A stretch of DNA of 64,000 nucleotides from Sclerotinia nivalis. Its lineage: Eukaryota > Ascomycota > Leotiomycetes > Helotiales > Sclerotiniaceae. The position numbers were made by a program, and so were the translations under genes. The stretch spans positions 2,666,001-2,730,000 of the forward strand of contig JAPEIS010000001.1 in NCBI GenBank assembly GCA_029531795.1, written 5' to 3'. This document shows, piece by piece, positions 58,310 through 64,000 of the stretch (its first letter is position 1; each line of letters begins with the position of its first letter). The notes beneath the pieces were generated by a model. That model worked only from the letters and a program-made list of their open reading frames with translations. It was not told the DNA's origin and ran no database searches.

Positions 58310-59757
58310 TTTGTAATGCTAGATGGGCACCTAGTATAAAGGTAGTGGAACGAGGAGGTTCAATGAGGCGGTGAGGTGGTGAGGAATGTATTTTGATCAC
58401 ACCAGGAAGTTCCGAAAAGCAGACTTTTATGCGATCGTTGTTAGATCAATAGGATTTTATTTGATATCGAGGTTCGGTCTGTCTTTGTGTATTGATGGGA
58501 AGGAGTTATATGAAGTATGAAAGTGAGCGAGGGTGGAGAACTAGAGTCCGAACAAATCCAAATATTCAAAGCCACACAAAAGAATGAGTACTGAGCCTTC
58601 TCTGAATATTTCAAAGGTTCAAAAGAGTGTAATTGATTTCAAGCTCCGTTTCAATGGGATCTTAAATCTCGAAAATTCAAGGACGGTAGGACAAAAGAGT
58701 GAGAGGTTCAGAATGCTTCAGCTTTCACTACCTGTAAATAGAGAATGAACAAAAGACAGAACGGAACAAAACAACATCTGGGATGAGATTGAAAGTGATT
58801 GTTTGTAATAAGAAATCACAGTCCCATACCACTTAATACACCATTATTAAAAGTTGCAGGCCTTTCTCATACTCACCGTTCGAACAGGAAGGAACCCTGA
58901 ATATGAATAAATTTACAAGTGAAGAAAGGTGCAGACGTCAATGCTTGGACAAATAAAGGATTATGGATCGCTGCTTTTACTATCATCTTCCGTTTCTCAC
59001 AGCACAATAAATTCTCAAATCCCATTAGACATAGAGATAGCAACCCAAGTAACAAAAGCAGCACTCAATACCGTTGAAAATAAAAGTCCAGCCATAAACC
59101 ATTATCGCAGATTACAGGCGTAGGAAATTAGAGTGGAGTCATCCCGATCAAATGGCCCGACAAAGTCCAATAGAATCTCACTTAGAACATCAAATCCACC
59201 AATGATATCACCGAGAAATATGTTGATGATGAAGGTGTGACGTGACATCAAAAATCAATAAACTTCAAACCCGAATATTTTATCGTTATGTGCATGGGGA
59301 TATGTTCCGTAGATTCAGGAGAAGATATTGGACGGCAAAGAGCTTGTGAAAGCTGGATGCTGAATAGCTTCAAGCTACCGGAAAGAGCTTGAAGAAAGGG
59401 GTATTTTTAGGGCATTTGAATTGTCCAAGCGCCTAATGAATCATTGAAATGGCCTTTGAGTTGGCACTAATATAGGGGAAGTACAGCACATGCGTAGCAC
59501 ACATCACTGCTAGACACACTAAAATTCAACCTAACAGCACTGTAAACAAATAAATAAAATCCTTCATCGCCATATACCCCACACCGTCAATCTATTTCCA
59601 ATTTACCCATCCTATCCTATTCCACCATCCTGTCGCTATCGCTTACCACCTTGTCACCATAATCAGCACCATACCACACCATTGAATCGGCTCTATCACC
59701 GGCTCCCCAGGAGCTTTCCATCCGCCAAGCCCGCAATATCGAGCTCCCCCCGAGAAC
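58310..59757. promoter_or_regulatory. 1.4 kb divergent spacer, membrane protein / Gig1-like gene
   Basis: Two outward genes. Sequence is AT-rich with C-rich leader in the last ~150 bp before 59758. Small open frames at 58873-59123 on both strands overlap and are not supported. Confidence 0.4.
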
Positions 59758-60555
59758 ATGGGTAGCATCACACCCATCCCCTACTGGCAAATAAACATCC
59801 CACCCACGCTCCAAAGCCCCCAATGTCCAATATACCTCCAAAACCTCTCAGCCAAAGACATCAACATAATCAGCACCCCAGACTCCAGTTACCAGATCTT
59901 ATCATGGTCATCTGTGCACCAAATAATTTCAGATAACCGTCTCGATCTCTTTCAACGCAGACCCTCCGATCTGCGCCGATATCTAGAATATTGCTATAAC
60001 ATCAAACAAAAATATGGTTCGATTATGCGATATATGCTCGATGTGAAATTACAATGGAAAGAGTCAGAATTGATAGCGCAAGATGCACCATTTCGTAATG
60101 AAGATGATTTTAAAGTATTAATGAATGATTGGCCCTATGGCATCGATGAGAAAATCGTCCATCTAGTTGTGTGGACGAAATTCGCATTGGAAGATGATCC
60201 TGAAACGGGTGATACGAGGGATGATGTGAAGAGGGAGATTGATCAATGGGTGGATGCCGTTTTTGGGAAGAAGTGTGGGGGCGAGAATGTAAGTAACTTC
60301 TTCTTTTTTTCTGAACATGCACGTAAGATTCTTGTATCATCTTGGCTTGCATTGTCCGATTTGCATGGGGAATCACGTTGACATTGGAAGAAAGCTAATG
60401 AGAAATTCCGTATATAGGTGATCTGGTTTAGGAATTGGAGGAGCTTGAAGTCGATTCATTCGGTGGAGCATTTTCACGTTATGCTCTATGATCCGGACCC
60501 TAATTTTGTAAGAGAAGTGACTAAGGGAGATATTTCCAGTCAGGAAGCAATGTAG
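59758..60555 (+). CDS. gig1: Gig1-like DUF3605 protein (N-acetylglucosamine-induced protein family)
   Basis: Exons 59758-60288 and 60418-60555 (129-nt intron with CTAAT branch) give 222 residues. The protein is soluble, with a conserved [20 protein letters not shown] segment, [12 protein letters not shown] and, across the splice, [25 protein letters not shown], the signature end of DUF3605 (W-F-x-N-W and EHFHV). The founding member is Candida albicans Gig1, a cytosolic protein induced by N-acetylglucosamine; its biochemical role is not settled. The second exon is needed to obtain the family's C-terminus. No linked genes suggest a pathway. Confidence 0.78.
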
Positions 60556-60963
60556 GAGGCTGGACGAGGGATGAGTCATGAGGGAAGTTGGAGGTGATAA
60601 ATTAATGCGATTATTCAGAGGCGTTCAGTAAAGTGGTTATAGAAAGATTAGACGATAAACACGAAGTAGACAGATAGAATACTGCAAGAAGTAGGCCCAG
60701 TTCTTCTCATAGCTAAACATAGAGTTAAATCTGTACTTTTAAAATTCTGACCTATTCAGAGTTTTGCTGCCATCAAACATCCTCTTTTTTGCCGTGGCCA
60801 TGACTGCCGTGCCCTTCCCTGGTTTTCAATACTATCAGAAATGCCGCAACCAGAAGCTCAGGTATGATCTTCGTAACTCTTGCACCATCCAAACGCCACA
60901 ATATACCGAATTTGCCATACGCCCATATGCGAACTATTCATTACACCCTTCGAAAGTCCTGTG
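60556..60963. other. Short spacer between convergent genes
   Basis: 408 bp between the Gig1-like and histone deacetylase genes. No gene or motif recognised. Confidence 0.5.
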
Positions 60964-62382
60964 CTAAGCATACTCTCTTGAGATTCCCAAACCCTCTTCC
61001 CTCTGCAGCCTATATGACTCTTCTTGCTGCTTTCTCTCGCGAATCTCGTCCTCAACATCTTGTTTCCATGCTGCCAAATCGGGTGGGATTCGCTGGCTTT
61101 GTACACTCGGTGCGTGTTCTACAAAGCGCAGCTGTTCGTGAATGCTCGACACAATTTCATTAATCTTTTTCTCTGAATTGTGATTCCTTCGGCTTTGGGT
61201 TTGACCCTTGGCACTTAGTAACTCGGTTAGGTCTGGATATAGGGATTGATCTCGGAAATGATTGCGGTAAGGTGTATGTAATGGGATTTCCTCGTTTAAT
61301 TTTGCACCTATTGCAATACTGGTTTCATTTGTCCAAGCACGCGCAACATTCCGGGGTGTGTAACCGCCTCCACCTACAAGCATAAGAGGTATACCTAAAC
61401 TCTTGACATATTCAACACAAGCGCCGTGGCCCTGGACAAGAATGTTGAATGTCCCGATGCGATCCCCTGCAAGTGAATCGGCTCCACATTGGAGGACTAT
61501 GGCACTTGGGCGGAACTTTTCGTTACATTTTGAGATGACTTGTTTGAATACCCTTAAATATTGCTCGTCGTCGATGCCATCGTTCAATGGGACGTTAACG
61601 GCGTGATGAGCGCCTTGGTTGTTTTCATTTTTGGGGCCGGTATCGTCTAAGCCGCCCGATCCAGGGAAGAAATTTTGTGGATCATATTTGTGAAATGAAA
61701 CTGTCATAACTCGACCTGTTGACCAAAAGGCTTCTTCTACGCCATCCCCGTGGTGAACATCTATATCGATATATAAAACCCTCGGAACCTTTCTCAAAAG
61801 TTGAAGTATGGCAAGAACAATGTCGTTCACATAACAAAATCCCGAAGCTTCGGCCTTTTTGGCATGATGTAAACCTCCAGACCAGTTTATGGCAATATCT
61901 GACGTCCCGTCGCACAGGCTCCGAGCAGCATCAATCGATGCACCCGAGTACATCGAGCAGTAATTGAAAAGCCCATCAAAAACAGGACAGTCATAACTAC
62001 CAAGGTTGTATGGTTTATTCTCATCATCGTCCGGTAGACCTACCTTAGCAGTCTTTAGATATTCGAGATATTCGTGAGTATGAAAATCCTCTAATTCCGC
62101 CTGGGTTGCTTTTCGTGAAACATAAGTATCCATAGCAACGTGCATACCGTATGCCATAATTAACCCTTTTGCTAGAGTCAAACGCCACGGTTTCATGGGA
62201 TGACTTCTGCCGAAATGATGTTTCTCGACCATAGGGTTCATATGAAACGAAACATTATATCCCGTCGGCCGAACGATTCCATTCTTTATAATTTCCTTTT
62301 TGACTTCCGTAAGGTATTTGAGGTTATCACAGTCATCTGGCTCTTGTAGTGGTACGCCCCATTCCTGAACAATAGCGTCCAT
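60964..62382 (-). CDS. hos2: Class I histone deacetylase, Hos2 type
   Basis: A single exon of 472 residues. The zinc-dependent deacetylase core is intact: HHFGRSHPMKPWRLTL, INWSGGLHHAKKAEASGFCYVND (the tandem His of the active site), YIDIDVHHGDGVEEAF (Zn-binding Asp and His), LQCGADSLAGDRIG (second Zn Asp) and VGGGGYTPRNVARAW. HPMKPWRL and the KKAEASGF context match Hos2 (HDC1 of Cochliobolus) better than Rpd3. Hos2 is the catalytic subunit of the Set3 complex. The C-terminal tail is Glu/Arg/Gln-rich and coiled-coil-like. The ATG at 62380-62382 (MDAIVQEWG) is used; upstream the frame is open only through a TTG. It is divergent from an ING-family gene. Confidence 0.92.
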   Translation of the reverse strand: MDAIVQEWGVPLQEPDDCDNLKYLTEVKKEIIKNGIVRPTGYNVSFHMNPMVEKHHFGRSHPMKPWRLTLAKGLIMAYGMHVAMDTYVSRKATQAELEDFHTHEYLEYLKTAKVGLPDDDENKPYNLGSYDCPVFDGLFNYCSMYSGASIDAARSLCDGTSDIAINWSGGLHHAKKAEASGFCYVNDIVLAILQLLRKVPRVLYIDIDVHHGDGVEEAFWSTGRVMTVSFHKYDPQNFFPGSGGLDDTGPKNENNQGAHHAVNVPLNDGIDDEQYLRVFKQVISKCNEKFRPSAIVLQCGADSLAGDRIGTFNILVQGHGACVEYVKSLGIPLMLVGGGGYTPRNVARAWTNETSIAIGAKLNEEIPLHTPYRNHFRDQSLYPDLTELLSAKGQTQSRRNHNSEKKINEIVSSIHEQLRFVEHAPSVQSQRIPPDLAAWKQDVEDEIRERKQQEESYRLQREEGLGISREYA

Positions 62383-63603
62383 CGTAAGGGTTATCGAGAG
62401 GCCGTAAGTATTGATTTGAGATATCAGATTGCAATTGTCTTGTGAGTCGGCACAATGAAGATCATTAAGCAAGCGGTTGTGAATTTGAAGTATCGTGCAA
62501 GTTCCAGAGAATGCGCTCTACGTATGAATGCGAATTAGCAGATATTAAGAGGATGAGAAAGATGTGGTTCGATGGTAGTTCCTAATGGACATATGGCGTA
62601 CATTTCCTCTGGAGCTACTTAATGAAAAAATAGCCTATACGCGAATCTGCTGTTCAGCTAAACATCTTCTCGAAGGTAAATTTAATTTCCTTTCCTGTGT
62701 AGCTTGGCAGACAGACAATGTATAGAACTCGAGCTATGCATCCGCGGCGAAATATGCCTCTTCCTCTCCCCTCCTCTGGTGAGAATCGAAGACTGAAAAT
62801 GGAATAATAGAATCTGGACTATCTCCTCTGATAAAAATTGTAATGTTGTCCTCCGTTCTACTAATTGAATATTGAGAATAATAAAAAATCCATAGAAATT
62901 TAGACAAAACTTTCATCAATAAAGGTAGAAGACAATTCGACTTTGAGTTCGAGGCTCGATGACCAATTACTGAATAATTTTAGACCGCATCGAGGGCTCC
63001 TGCAGAAGAGGTAGGTACAAGAACTGGACGACTGCATGCTTACTAATTAGTTTCAGCCTTAAAACAAGCATAAGGTACTAGGGACCTAGTAGGTATGATT
63101 CTCGCTGGATGGCCTTGTGGATTTACTTCGTACTCCATACAAACTCCTCGGCTCTCATTCTTTAATCGTCACAACCCACGGCCCCAAACAATCATATCAT
63201 CCCACCTGTATGCATCTCATATGCATTCATGGTGTTCACTTATAAAGCACAAAGCCCAATATTCGAGCGTTCACTCGCTCCCTGCCCCTCGAATTATTTG
63301 TAAAATAAGAAAAATTCCCAATTTTTCTAATCAATTGGGGCAAGAGCGCTGGAGCCACCCTTCACTAATTTTATACTGTTCAGATATAAATTTTTAATCA
63401 TCGATATTTTTAACATACAAGGTAAGCAAGCTGTCGCAACTTCAGTTTTGCATGCGCAATCATCCCTATCTATCAAAGGCATCATATTTCCATGACACCT
63501 ACAACTTCCTATTCGTCCTTTGGTCTTGATTCCTTTTTGGATATCGTATCTTGCCTCTTTGCATAATACGTTTGCTGCGGGATTCCCGTCAACGTTAATA
63601 ACA
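62383..63603. promoter_or_regulatory. 1.2 kb divergent promoter, histone deacetylase / ING gene
   Basis: Shared spacer of two head-to-head chromatin genes. It contains a perfect inverted repeat ACTAGG-GA-CCTAGT at 63077-63090. Short open frames here have no domain. Confidence 0.45.
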
Positions 63604-64000
63604 ATGCCCAGAGACGACCTTTCCATCGATTTTGTCCCCAAACACAGACACAATATGCCACAGATCGAGCACTTAGATACAGCGGGAGTCCTCGATGATT
63701 GGATCAATCGTGTCGCGAATTTACCCCACGAAATTGCCTTCAAGCAAGATGAGATAGGAGAAAAGGATAAAGCAGTGCAAGAGTGCCTGACTGTCATCGC
63801 GAAGCACGATGGCGCTCTCCAAAAATGGACCAAGGCAAACGGGGCAAACCAACCAAATCCAAAGGAACCAGCCTTGAAAAAAATAATTTTGGAGAATTAT
63901 GAAAGAGCAGAGCGCCTTCAGGATGAGAAAATCAAGCTATCCAAAGATTTAGAAGCGCTTGTTGAGGGGCACGTTCGACGACTCGATTTACAAATCAAAG
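63604..64000 (+). CDS. ING-family chromatin reader, N-terminal part (runs off right edge)
   Basis: From the ATG at 63604 the frame is open for 132 codons to the window end. The sequence is the ING N-terminal helical domain: VLDDWINRVANLPHEIAF, IGEKDKAVQECLTVIAKHD, ENYERAERLQDEKIKLS and LVEGHVRRLDLQIK. ING proteins (Pho23, Yng1, Yng2 in yeast) dimerise through this region and read H3K4me3 through a C-terminal PHD finger, which would lie outside the window. Pho23-type (Rpd3L complex) is possible but cannot be decided from the N-terminus alone. The neighbour is a class I deacetylase gene transcribed in the opposite direction. Confidence 0.83.
   Translation, partial: MPRDDLSIDFVPKHRHNMPQIEHLDTAGVLDDWINRVANLPHEIAFKQDEIGEKDKAVQECLTVIAKHDGALQKWTKANGANQPNPKEPALKKIILENYERAERLQDEKIKLSKDLEALVEGHVRRLDLQIK

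Noticed and set aside
62383..62471. Thirty-residue N-terminal extension of the histone deacetylase
   Set aside because: Starts with TTG; the first ATG is at 62380-62382. An unseen upstream exon is possible but no clear splice pair was found.
62940..62965. Possible tRNA B-box (GAGTTCGAGGCTC)
   Set aside because: The flanking bases do not form a T-arm stem and no A-box or acceptor stem is present.

Overview
The window is nuclear DNA of a filamentous ascomycete. Genes carry short spliceosomal introns (mostly 49-90 nt, GT...AG with CTAAC/CTAAT branch sequences), long AT-rich intergenic spacers separate them, and several families are typical of Pezizomycotina (Skt5-type chitin synthase activator, NPS6/SidD-type siderophore synthetase, Gig1/DUF3605 protein, Zn2Cys6 factor). 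The general look fits a leotiomycete such as Botrytis or Sclerotinia, but that placement is an inference I could not test.

Layout. A gene fragment runs off the left edge (1-267, minus). Then come an Skt5/Chs4 chitin synthase activator ending in a CaaX box (4706-6859), a damaged DHA1-type MFS transporter (9916-11461), a three-exon GNAT acetyltransferase (12053-13052) and a WD40 protein whose 5' leader holds a microsatellite-coded uORF (14593-16987). A 4.3 kb stretch without a convincing gene follows.

The centre (21257-36640) is an extracellular-siderophore gene cluster: a full-length ABCB-type transporter (SitT-like), a 2102-residue NPS6/SidD-type NRPS, an enoyl-CoA hydratase of SidH type and an acyltransferase of SidF type. 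The SidH-like and SidF-like proteins end in SKL and AKL, peroxisomal PTS1 signals, as expected if the anhydromevalonyl moiety is made and attached to hydroxyornithine in peroxisomes before fusarinine-type assembly by the NRPS. The spacer upstream of the NRPS carries five copies of ATCWGATAA, the motif of the iron-responsive GATA repressor SreA/SRE, and the transporter promoter carries another. CCAAT boxes in inverted orientation lie between the divergent sidH-like and sidF-like genes. Together these suggest iron-starvation control of the block.

The right part holds housekeeping and regulatory genes: a GPI-anchored Ser-rich surface protein, a mitochondrial RNase II-family exoribonuclease (Dss1/CYT-4 type) head-to-head with a molybdopterin synthase small subunit, a small PSI-domain membrane protein, a 909-residue Zn2Cys6 factor, a FYVE+RING protein (Pib1-like), UDP-glucose pyrophosphorylase with an unusually long first intron, a small tail-anchored membrane protein, a Gig1-like protein, and a Hos2-type class I histone deacetylase head-to-head with an ING-family gene that runs off the right edge. 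Exon boundaries were read from splice signals and frame continuity; every joined CDS reported has a length divisible by three. No tRNA, rRNA, transposon or CRISPR array was found.
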